Source: Porphyra umbilicalis (Eukaryota > Rhodophyta > Bangiophyceae > Bangiales > Bangiaceae). Taken from it: 64,000 bases of DNA. Below the pieces are notes generated by a model, which was not told where the DNA came from, did not search any database, and was given only the letters and a program-made list of their open reading frames with translations. Shown here one piece after another: positions 30,111-40,089 of this stretch. The DNA is taken from positions 28,880-92,879 of the forward strand of contig KV919069.1 in NCBI GenBank assembly GCA_002049455.2. The letters run 5' to 3'. The number at the start of each line of letters is the position of its first letter. The stretch's first letter is position 1. A program made the position numbers and the translations under genes.

Positions 30111-30410
30111 GGGGGGGGGCAGCGGTGGGTGGGGGGCGGGAGGTCGAAAGGGACGAGGTCTGGACGTGAGCAAGAAGGGGCAGGTGCAGGGAAGTGTGGA
30201 GAGTTGAGGCGTGGGGAGGGAGGGGCAAGATGGGGTGGGGGACGGCGGGGAGGGGGACGGCGGGGAGGGGGACGGCGGGGAGGGGATGGCGGGGAGGGGG
30301 ACGGCGGGGAGGCGGACGGCGGGGAGGCGGACGGCGGGGAGGCGGACGGCGGGGAGGCGGACGGCGGGGAGGCGGACGGCGGGGAGGCGGAAGGTGGAGA
30401 GACAGAGGAC
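30110..30410. repeat. G-rich 15-bp minisatellite
   Basis: About a dozen tandem copies of ACGGCGGGGAGGCGG / ACGGCGGGGAGGGGG from ~30230 to 30390, preceded by G-runs at 30108-30140. Multiple GGGG blocks at short spacing could form G-quadruplexes on the plus strand. Confidence 0.8.
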
Positions 30411-31014
30411 CGGTGTCCTTAGCTTAGCAGTCTTAGTCGTCATCATTAATAGAGAATTTGTAGCACCGGAAGAAGTACTGTCAGGAGGGTTCCGAGCTGT
30501 GTTTTGGGCGCCAACGTTTGTCCGAACGAAAGGCCTTCCGTTCGGCCGCTCGTCTCACGAGGCGAGATAAAGCCAGCCTTGGCTCAGCGGCGATTTGCCG
30601 CCAAGGAGGGTTGGCGTTTGGGAGGGTGGAATGGGGGATGCGAATGGATAATAAATCCTACACTGTATTTCATGGAGACTTACTATCACCTGAGATTTCG
30701 CTACTTTGAAACGGGGCCAATATCATTTTACTCGATACGCAGCCGTTGATTCCGTTGGGCTGGGCATTTGACAGGGATGGGCCATCGACGCTGCCGCGCC
30801 ATGCATGCCGGTCATGCACGACCGCCGCCGCTCGCCGCCCCACACATGCGAGAGCCACCACCACCGCCGCCGGGCGCTGCTGTCGTTGCTCGTCGTCCCT
30901 TCCAGGGGTGGGCGACCACCGCCGCTGATGGGGGCTGCCGCCTCCCTCCCGTTCTTGACCCAGGGGTCCTTGCCACACCATTCCGTGACTACGGTCGCCG
31001 CTGTGGCTGCGCCG
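30411..31014. other. Gene-free spacer between minisatellites
   Basis: No convincing gene. It contains the segment AAAGCCAGCCTTGGCTCAGCG (30570-30590), which has a partial inverted match near 33635-33660. Confidence 0.35.
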
Positions 31015-31445
31015 ACCGGTGGGGGTGGGCAGTACCAGTGGGGGGGGGGCAGCTCGGGTGGGAGGGGGGCAGCACCGGTCGGGGTGGGCAGTACCAGTGG
31101 GGGGGGGGGGGCAGCTCGGGTAGGAGGGGGGGTAGCACGGATGGAGGGGGCGTAGCACCAGTGAAGGGGAGGGCAGCACCAGTGGGAGGAATGGGTATCA
31201 GTTGTGGGGGTCGGAGCCCTGGTAGGGAGGGCCAGAACCTGTGACGAAGGGCAGCAGCGAAGAGGGGACGCAGTAGGAAAGGGGGAAGGCCGCAGGAATC
31301 GGGGGACGCAACGGGGATGGGGGAGCGCAGCAGCGATGTGGGGAGGCAGCGGCGGTGGAGGGAGGCAGCGGCGGTGGAGGGAGGCTGATGCACTGGGAGA
31401 AAGCAGCGGCAGTGGGGGGAGGCAGCGGCAGTGGAGGAAAACAGC
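31015..31445. repeat. G-rich tandem repeats
   Basis: About 68-70-bp units (GGGTGGGCAGTACCAGTGGG..GGCAGCTCGGGT.GGAGGGGG) twice or more at 31015-31190, and a second array of GGAGGCAGCGGCGGTGGAGG type at 31340-31440. Confidence 0.65.
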
Positions 31446-32499
31446 AGTCGAGGGTAGAGATATAATCATACCACCTCGCAGTGTGAATGGCCACCCTCTG
31501 ACAGTGTCTCAGATACCGTCGAGTCGGCAGATCGGCACAGACACTGCTCAGTCCAGTGGATGACGTGTTTTCTCTGACACTGTTTAATCCAGTGGGATGC
31601 GCTCTGCGCTTCTCTTGCTGCCTACAGCAGTTCTGCATGTTTTCTTGCGAAAAAAACAGCACAGCACATCTCCTACAGTACCCTGTACCTATTTTGTGCA
31701 GCTTTGGTCGGGGTCCGTATAGTCTGGTCATCGCCATGTTCCATGCTTCCATCCGGTGCAAGAGGGAGGAGCGAACGACATGTCCAGGCGGAACTTGACA
31801 AAAACACCATTTTTCTAAAGAGACTTGTACGCGGTGCTTTGAAGGGTCCTGGGAACGAAAAAGCGAGTCACTAAGCGTACAGACGCTTCCTTCCTACGAT
31901 TTTCGCCCCTTCAACTTCACAGGGACCCGATATGCCGATGACTCCCCACGGTGCCCTGCCTATCTGCTGGCCAACCTTCTGTGTGCGTTGGCTTTGCTAC
32001 ATCATGTACTCTTAACGGACCCTAAAAACCCACACCAGCACGGTCGTAGAATGCCCACTGAGCGTAGTGTGCCTCCATACAAGTCAGAACCCCAGTTTCG
32101 TGCCTACGAGTCGCCCATAGAGGTAGCACGCAGCCAGACAACTCTGTGTTATACCTGGAAGTCGCTATGTGTCCCCCAGACACGCATCCAATCGACCCCA
32201 CCGCCGACGACCCCCGCCGCCGGCCACCCCCGCCGCCAGCCACCCCCTCCACTGACCACCCCCACCGCCGGCCACCAGCCGCCTCCCTCACCGACCGCCC
32301 GCCCACCCCAGCAATGGCCGTCCCCAGGCACCGAGGCCGTTCAGCCCCCTGGACGACCGCCCACCCTGACGCCAACCGCTGTGCCCGATCTCCCTCCCCT
32401 CCGGCCGCTCCTCCCGCCAGCAGCGGCCGCCGGTCGCCACCGTCGCCAACCACCCCCCAAAAGAGGTGCCGCCTCCGGCCGCCGCCGGCCGCCCGCGAG
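31446..32499. other. Gene-free spacer
   Basis: Short frames only. The right part (32190-32460) is Pro/Ala-coding low-complexity sequence leading into the minisatellite. Confidence 0.35.
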
Positions 32500-33375
32500 G
32501 GCAGCGAGGGGGCGGGGAGCGGTGGGAAGGCGGGGAGCGGCGGGGCGGCGGGAAGCGGCGGGGCGGCGGCCAGCGGCGGGGCGGCGGCCAGCGGCGGGGG
32601 GGAGGGGAGCAGCCGGGCGGCGGGCAGCCGAGGGGCGGCGGGCAGCCGTGGGGCGGCGGGCAGCCGTGGGGCGGCCGGCTGCGGGCAGCCGCGGGGCAGC
32701 GGGCAGCGGCGGGGCGGCGAGCAGCGGCAGGTGGGCGGGGAGCGGCGGAGCGGCGGGCAGCCGCGGAGTGGCGGGCAGCGGCGGGGCGGCGGGCAGCGGC
32801 GGGGGGAGGGGAGCGGCGGCGCGGCCGGCGGCGGGCAGCGGCGGGGCAGCAGCCAGCGGCGGGGCGGCGGGCAGCGGCGGGGCGGCGGGCAGCGGCGGGG
32901 CAGCAGCCAGCGGCGGGGCGGCCGGCGGCAGCCAGCGGCGGGGCGGCGGGCAGCCGCGGGGCGGCGGGCAGCCGCGGGGCGGCGGGCAGCCGCGGGGCGG
33001 CGGGCAGCCGCGGGGCAGCAGCCAGCGGCGGGGCGGCCGGCGGCAGCCAGCGGCGGGGCGGCGGGCAGCCGCGGGGCGGCGGGCAGCCGCGGGGCGGCGG
33101 GCAGCCGCGGGGCGGCGGGCAGCCGCGGGGCGGCGGGCAGCCGCGGGGCGGCGGGCAGCCGCGGGGCGGCGGGCAGCCGCGGGGCGGCGGGCAGCCGCGG
33201 GGCGGCGGGCAGCCGCGGGGCGGCGGGCAGCCGCGGGGCGGCGGGGGCAGCCGCGGGGCGGCGGGCAGCCGCGGGGCGGCGGGCAGCCGCGGGGCGGCGG
33301 GGGCAGCCGCGGGGCGGCGGGCAGCCGCGGGGCGGCGGGCAGCCGCGGGGCGGCGGGCAGCCGCGGGGGAACGGG
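32500..33375. repeat. 18-bp GC minisatellite array
   Basis: Starts as diverged CGGGGCGGC units and becomes a highly regular 18-bp repeat (GGCAGCCGCGGGGCGGCG) from ~32940 to 33365, with a few 2-3 base length variants. All six phases stay open because the period is a multiple of three, which explains the long frames on both strands. I do not treat those as genes. There are no spacers between units, so this is not a CRISPR array. Confidence 0.85.
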
Positions 33376-33971
33376 GCCAGAAGGGCGAAATCTTCTCGCC
33401 CACGAACACGCACATGAACGGAGATGTCGCTATGAGAACGTCGAAAGGAAAACAGCAAAGCGTCTATATGGGCGCTCATCTCACCGGCAGTACAGGGAGT
33501 TAAAGTCCTCATGGTGGACGGATAGCAGTCCATCACGCTGCTCCGCTTCTGTCAGCACTCTGTCTGTAAGAGCTGCGGAACGCGCACCTGCACGCATGCA
33601 CGGGGGGGGGGGGTTGGCTTTTGAGCCTTGGCTTTTGAATCTCAGCAGCCAAGGCTGGTATTACCTCACTTGGTCTCACCGGACGACTGCCGATCGCTGC
33701 GGCTGACGAATGTCGATTCGTCCGGTGGATGCAATCCGAACGAGAAGCGGACAAAAAAGAGCGTTCGTTCGAGGGCACCCGATTTCCGACGATGCGTGCG
33801 GCGCCCTGCGCTTCGCCACGCCCGGGCCACCGGCGCTGGCCACCCCGAACCCCCCCGACCGCCACGCGACGATCGTCTTGGTCCCCCCCCCCCCCCCCCC
33901 CCACCCCCCCACCCCCCCACCCCCACCTTCCCCCCCCCCCCACACCAACGGCGCCTGCCGGCGCGTGCGTC

Positions 33972-34373
33972 ATGGCCGCCCTCGTGCCACCCCCCCCCCC
34001 CCACCGTGCACCCGCTGGCTGCGCGCGCCGCCCGGGGCGGCCGTCGGCAGCCGCCCCTGCGGCGCCGCCGCCGCCAACCGCCGACCGCCGCCGGCCGCGT
34101 GGCGGCGGGGCGGCGGCGTCCCCCCCCCCCCGCCGGTGGGGTCGACCCGCCGCCCCCCCCCCCCGCCCTCTGCCTCTGCGTCCGCCCCGCCGCCGCGGGC
34201 GGACGGGGGCGGGGAGGACGCGGCGCCGCCGCCGCCGCGCCCCCCGCCCGCCACGTCGTGGCTCACCGCCGCCGCGTCGGGGCAGCGCGTGGAAGCAGCC
34301 GCCACCGCCGCGGCGGCAGCTGTGGCGACCGCCTGGTCCGCCGCCGTGGCCAGTGGCGGCGGCGACGGAGGCA

Positions 34374-34415
<42 letters not shown>

Positions 34416-34874
34416 GCCGTGGCCGCCTGCCGCCGCCCGTCGCGCTCGGCCTCCTCTTTGTCACCCCCGACGGCAGTGGCGCTGCGGGCGTCGGTCGCTC
34501 CGTCGCGGCGGTGCGGCGGACGCTCGCCCTCCGTGGGGTGCTGCGCGGGGGGCGGACCTGCCCCTCGTCGGCTGCACCGTGGCGGCCATTGCCGGCGCGG
34601 TGCCCGCGTCTGCGGATGGCAGCGACGGGGGCGGCGGCGCCGTCGTCGACAGCGACAGCGGTGATGAGGCGGCGGCGGCAGCGGCGGCGGCAGTCGGCGC
34701 GTCGGCGGCCGCGTCGTTGACGCTCCTCGCGCCGGGCGGGGGCGTCACCGCCGCCCCGTGGGCCATCTCCCCCGCGGGGGGGGGCGTCGACTGGGAGTGG
34801 CGGCAGCCCGACTGGCGGGCGCTTCTCGGCCTCGGCCCCGCGGCGGCGGCGGCGGCGCGGTCGGCGGCCGGCGG

Positions 34875-34905
<31 letters not shown>

Positions 34906-35995
34906 GGCGGCGGTGGCGGCGGTGGCGGCGGACCGGCCGCCGCCGCCGCCGCCGCCGCCGACCCGTCGGCGGTGCTCCTCTTCCAATCCCCAGCGTCGGC
35001 GGGCGTCGGCGCCGCGTTGGCGGCGGGGTTGGACTTTGCCCTCCCGGGCGTGCCCGTCGCGGGCGCCGTGGCGGGCGTGCCCGCCGACCACGTGGCGGCG
35101 CTCGACGGCGCGGCGCTCGTCTACCACGCCCCACCGCCGGCGCGCGGTGGGGGCGACGCGCCCGCAGCCGCCACGGCGACGGCCGCCGCCGCAGCCGCCG
35201 CTGACGCTGCCGGCCGTCCGCCACCCCCGTCGGCAGCGGCGCGGCGCCCCCCCCCCCCCCCCGTCAGCAGCGCCGGCGATGGCGGCACGCGCGCCGTCGG
35301 CATTGTCGGCGCGGCGCTGCTCGGGCCCGTGGCCCTCGACGCGGCGGTCGTGCGCGGCGCCATCCCCGTCGGCCCCCTCCTCGAGGTGCGGGCGGTGGTC
35401 GGCCCGCGGCCACCCTCCAAGGCCGACGGCGCCGGCGGCGACGGCGGCGCCGCCGACAGCGTCGACGGCGTCGGCTGCCGCTTGACACTGGTGGAGGAGG
35501 TGGGCACCCCGCTGGGCACCGCCGCGGCGCCGGGCACGCTCGTCGACATGTGGGCCGCGGGGGGGGTCGTATCGCCGGCGGTGGCCGCCGCCCTGTCGGG
35601 GGGGGAAGTCCTCGTCGGCGTTGCCGTGGAGGGCGGCCGCCTTGCTGGGAGCACCTCGGGTGGCGGCGGCGGGGGCGGGGCGGGGGCGGGGGCGGGGGCG
35701 GGGGCGGGGCGCCCCCCGCGTCCCGCCCCTCCATGATCGAGGCGCTCCGGTCGGGGGGTGCGGGCCTCCCCGACGCCGACGGCGGCGGCGGCGGCGCGGT
35801 GCCCCCCGTCACCCTCTACCGCGCCGGCTGGGCGACCAACGATGGCGACGACGGCGACGGGGCGTCGTGGCGCGGGCCCGGCCTCGGCGGCAAGCCGACG
35901 GTCGGCGCGCACTTGGTGTTGCCGGGCAGCGTCGTGCGCGTCGGCCAGCTGCTGCGCCTCCACGTAGCGGGGGGGGACGTGCACCGGGGGGGGCG

Positions 35996-36027
<32 letters not shown>

Positions 36028-36443
36028 CCTCCGACGATGCGGCAGCAAAGAAGACGGCGGCGGCGCCCGACGCGGACGCGGGCGGCGGGGCGGGCGGCGA
36101 CGCGGCGACGGCGGGGACCCCCCCCCCCCCCCCCGACAGCACCGCCGCCGAGTGGGCGGCCGCCCTGTCCGTCCTCGGCCTCGAAGCCGCCGCGCGCGCC
36201 GTCGACGGGTGGGTGCCCGTCGGCGGCCTGGCGTTTTGCCGCGACGGCCTCGCCGTGCGGTCGGTTGTGGACAGCATGGCGGGGCGCCTCGGCTTGCCGC
36301 CGGCGGCCGTCGTCGGGCTGGTAGGGGGGGCGGGGGGGGCCGTCGGCAACGTGGGGGGGGGGGGGGGGGGGGGGGCCGTCACCGCCGTCACCGCCGCCGC
36401 CGTCTCGTATGTGGTGGTGTACGCGCGGGCGGGGGGAGCGTGA
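33972..36443 (+). CDS. FIST-domain protein (FIST_N and FIST_C), frame broken at G/C runs
   Basis: FIST domains are predicted sensory/ligand-binding modules found in bacterial signalling proteins and in F-box proteins such as FBXO22. Signs in order: SWLTAAASGQ... (34250) and ALGLLFVTPDG (34446) as the domain start; LPLVGCTVAAIAGA (34565); AVLLFQSPASAG and GLDFALPGVPVAGAVAG (34970-35085), the 'P..pv.G..aG' hallmark; AVGIVGAALLGPVALDAAVV and RGAIPVGPLLEV (35300-35390), matching the family's 'G.rPiGp' strand. FIST_C then gives GWVPVGGLAFCRDG (36207-36250) and LGLPPAAVVGLVGGAGG to the stop at 36441-36443. The frame changes at about 34540 (G6) and between 35665 and 35715 (G5C tract). The start is uncertain: ATG 33972 begins MAALVPPPPP. 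Poly-Gly and poly-Ala inserts are coded by G/C runs. Confidence 0.65.
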
Positions 36444-37336
36444 GGGGGGGGGGGTCGATTGGGGGGGTCGTGGGGGGGTCGATTGGGGGGGTCGTGGGGG
36501 GGGGCTCGGACGATCCGGGGGAGGGCCACCGCTCCACCCACTCATGTGGTTTTTTTATGCGTCCTGCTCGGCGGCCCGTTTGTCGGCGTCTGCACGTTTG
36601 CCGCCGTGGGCGAGGCGCAGCCGCGCCGCCCATAGCCGACAAGTGTGCTGCGATGTGGGCGTCACGTGCACCGAAATCCAAAGAACGGCCTTTTTTCTTC
36701 CACCGTCCCCAGAGTCGGGAACAGCCAGCGGGAGCGCATGGCGCGTTCAGACCAGGCCTCACCAAGAGTATTTCGTCAAGGGTATCACCCGAGTATTTTT
36801 TTCGGGTATATACTCGTACCCGTGAGATATTTCGACGCGTCGCCCATACTCATACTCGCGAATGGGACGTGGCCAGATACTCGCAACATCGAATCACCAA
36901 GGGTATCCGAGAGTACATACTACTCGTATTCTCAATTCTGCAGAAGCCGATACCCTTGACAGCGTCCCGCAGTGCGGCGCCGTCACCACGTGAGCCGCCT
37001 GACAAATAAGTACGTCACGAAATCTAAAAGAATACGTCCCGAAATCAACAGCTAACTGCAGGATCTGGAATTTAGTTCCAGCGAAAGGTATACGCATACC
37101 CGCGCGAATATCAAAATTGGATACCGACAGCCCATAATGTCGCGGGTATATACCCTTGATACCCGCTCTGTCAGGTTTTGGAGATACTCATACTCGAACG
37201 GCTGAAAGTCCTTCGCACTGTCAGCAAATACTCAGTGGCTGGATCAGACCCGAATACTGTACTCGTGGCCAAATCTGATACCCTTGGTGGGGCCTGGTTC
37301 AGACCTACCGCATCCCCGGCGCCTTGGCTGCCGCTG
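36444..37336. other. Spacer with G-runs and a GGGTAT-rich AT-richer block
   Basis: 36444-36515 has tandem GGGGGGGTCGATTG-type units. 36760-37280 is AT-richer and dense in GGGTAT / ATACTC and their complements (for example CGGGTATATACTCGTACCCG near 36800 and GGGTATATACCCTTGATACC near 37143). No gene seen. Confidence 0.5.
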
Positions 37337-37468
37337 CAGCCGTTCTCCCAAAAATCCCGCACTCCAACTGTTGCAAAAGAGTTCCAAATCGGCCTCTGCG
37401 GGGTCGTAGAGGCCGATTTGGAACTCTTTTGGAACTGCTGGAGTGCGGGATTCTTGGGAGAACGGCTG
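37337..37468. mobile_element. Foldback element, copy A (~132-bp hairpin)
   Basis: Arms of about 60 bp (AGCCGTTCTCCCAAAAATCC...GAGTTCCAAATCGGCCTCTG and its complement) flank a ~10-base loop, with only a few mismatches. A related copy lies at 57661-57795. Confidence 0.8.
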
Positions 37469-37731
37469 TACGGTAGAAAGAGTCAGTCGAGCGCACCATT
37501 TTTCCGGTCACTTTACTGGAAGCAGAGCGCGTCCGGCTCCCAGCTTCAACCTTTTATCCTGGTGACGTGCACACTGGTATGCCTCTGCGAGCCGGCATCC
37601 ATGCCTGCCGCTTTGACCCCCACCCAGTGGTCTCGTCCCTGAGCACGCCCCGCCAATCAAGACACAACAAAATTCAAGTGCGGCGAAGACCGTACAGCCC
37701 GCCGGGCCTCCCCACCCCCCACCCGCCGCGC

Positions 37732-38945
37732 TCAACGGCGCAGGCGCGCCACGCGCACGACGTCAAAGTCCCATCCGGCAAACGCCGGGTCCGTCAACCC
37801 CGACGCCAACTCTACCCCCGCGTCCAACACCGCCCCGAGGCGCGAATTGACCGCCCACAACCAGCCGCCCGACCCCGCCACCGTCGTCGGCGTCCGAAAC
37901 GCGCCGTCGGTATCTTGGGCAACGACCGCCCCGGCGGGGCGGCGCGCGTCGTAGCGCGGCCCGAGCGCCACGGTGGTGATGGTGTCGGCGAAGGGGTTGA
38001 CCACGTACACGTAGCGGGGGCGCCGGGGATGGGGGCGCCCGCCGCCGCCGCCGCCGTCGCAACCGCCGCTGTGGCCGTCGCCCGCCACGTCGGCCACCCA
38101 CAGCCCGTCGGCGCCGCGCATGAGGGCCCCCCCCGGACGCGCCGCGTCCCCACACGACCGCCCGTGCGGGAGCGCGCAGCGGAGGTTGACCTCCACGGCG
38201 GCCCCGCCCGGCAGCGACACGGCGTACAAGGCGCTGCGGTCCAAGTGGGCGACGAGGAGGGAGCCGGTCCCCCCGTCGCAGCCCGCCGGCAGGTGCACAA
38301 TCCCATTGGCGCCCGTCCCGTTGGCGGCCGCCGGCGCCGGGAAGCCGCGCATCCGCAGCGCCGTCACGGTCGCGGACGGGTAGGGGGGCACCGCCCACAG
38401 GCGGTTCGACGCAGAGTCGGTAAAGTAGGCGCCCCCGCCGGGCACGGCAATGACGTCATTGATGAGGGGGGGGCGGGGGGCGCTCGCGGCGGGCGGGGGG
38501 GGGTGAGCGTCACGACGCGGCGCGCGCGGCAGCTGCTGCGGTTGCCAGTGGCGGACGCCAACTCCACCGCGTACGCGGCACCCGACCACCCGCCGGCAAC
38601 GTAGAGCACGTGGGCGGACGCGTCGTAGGCGACGCCGACCGTGCCTGGGAGGGCCGTGACCGCGCATACGCTGCCGTTGGCCGTAAAGTCCCCGCGGTAG
38701 ATGGTGCCGGTGGCCAGGGAGGACACGTAGTAGGTCGGCCACGGGCCCGCGGCGATGCCCTCTGGGAAGGAGCCTGCCGCCAGGGGGAGGATGCGGGGGA
38801 GGGGGCGGCGGCTGCGGGCGGCAGAAGCGGCGGCGGTGGCGGCAGCGGTGCCGACCGAGGCTGCCAGGAGGGCCCCCGCGACGGTGGCAGCGAGGAGGAG
38901 GAGGGTGGGAGCCCGACGGCGCGCCACACGGGAGGAGATTGCCAT
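37732..38945 (-). CDS. Secreted beta-propeller-like (SMP-30/NHL-type) protein
   Basis: Start at ATG 38945..38943. The N-terminus has an Arg-rich n-region and an Ala/Leu hydrophobic core (PTLLLLAATVAGALLAA), a typical signal peptide. Repeating 'FPEGIA.G', 'GVAYDASAHVLYVAGG', 'NDVIAVPGGGAYFTDSASN', 'NGIVHLPAG' and 'ADGLWVADVAGDG' segments are typical of blades in SMP-30/gluconolactonase-like or NHL propellers. Stop TGA at 37734-37732; about 404 residues. The reading frame changes once at a G9 run near 38491-38499 (the protein resumes at LINDVIAVPGG). That is most simply a one-base error, otherwise a disabled gene. Substrate unknown. Confidence 0.65.
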
Positions 38946-40089
38946 GCTTGCAGACGCCGCGCGGGGTTGGTCGCCGTCAATAGCTCGTTCAGCACTGCGG
39001 TGGGGGGTGGTGACGTCGATCGCGTTTCCGGGTGGCGCCCGGCCGGCTGGCAGCCGCGAGCTCGTCCGCGCGGACCGGCGTTGAAATAGCCCCACCGGCG
39101 CGGGCCGACGCAGCGTAGACAGCAAGCCATCACGCCACCGTAAGAGGGGTGCCCGCTGCCGCAGCTGTGCGCCAGACGCCCGGGCGGATGGACCAACACG
39201 ACAGCCGTGGGCGCCGCGCCCTTGATCCGGCGCCCCGCCCCCCAACCAATCGTGTGCGCGGGCGCGCCCCAACCCGCGGCCGCCATCACGGCGAGAGCTC
39301 CCACACCCTCGCTCGGTTGCCGCCCGCCGCTGCCCGCGCGCGGGGCTCGGCGGGCGGTGGGCGAGCGCGGCGGATGGCCGTCCGTGACTGGCACGTTGCC
39401 GGGGTTAGGTCGCGGCCGGGCGCGGTGGCCCCCGCGGTGCTGCCGCAGCGGAGAGAGATGGTCGCTCGAGACGCGCACGGACACGTCGACGGGCGGTGAT
39501 CCGACCGGGGCGTCGGTAGTTCCAGCCGTGTCTGAACAATCCGCCATGCAACGTCTTCCAAAGCGCCGCCCGCTTTGGCCCCAAGCGCAGCCCCTCTGTG
39601 CAAGCGCCTATGGGAAACTGACGGATGTCCATCCAGGATCGCCAGATACCCTGTCAGTTCCGCTCGCAGGCAGCAACCCCAACGGTCCCAGTCTTGACTC
39701 GATTTCACCTCACACCACGAAGCGGTCGGCACTCGCTGCACAAGAGATCGCAACAAAATAGGAACAGATGCAGGACAATGAGGACATCCCAACAATGCGA
39801 CTATGACGTATCATATTTCTCCCGACACGCTCTTCTTTGTGTTCCGCACTATGCAGTCAGAATGAGATTACCATCGCGGAAAGCCCACACAGAGCATCAC
39901 CCGCGCGTAGACGCGTTCGCTAACTCACCTCTCTTGCTATTTACGGCTGCGGACACTCGCAGTCGGCTACACTGGCGTCTGCCTCTGCTGACTGACCAGC
40001 GGCGGACAGGAGCCAAAAAAACAAAAATACAAACACAAAGACTTCGTCGACCACCACCCACCACGCCCCACCCCCACCTCGCCACCCCC
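38946..40089. other. Intergenic region between two minus-strand genes
   Basis: Probable promoter side of the propeller gene and 3' side of NUP98. Frames here have no recognisable domain. Confidence 0.4.

Noticed and set aside
33060..33365. CRISPR-like regular array
   Set aside because: 18-bp units are contiguous with no unique spacers, in a eukaryotic context.
32022..33706. Frames of 345-572 codons on both strands across the 18-bp minisatellite
   Set aside because: The repeat period is a multiple of three, so all phases stay open; composition is only Gly/Arg/Ala/Ser/Pro and no start or domain is supported.
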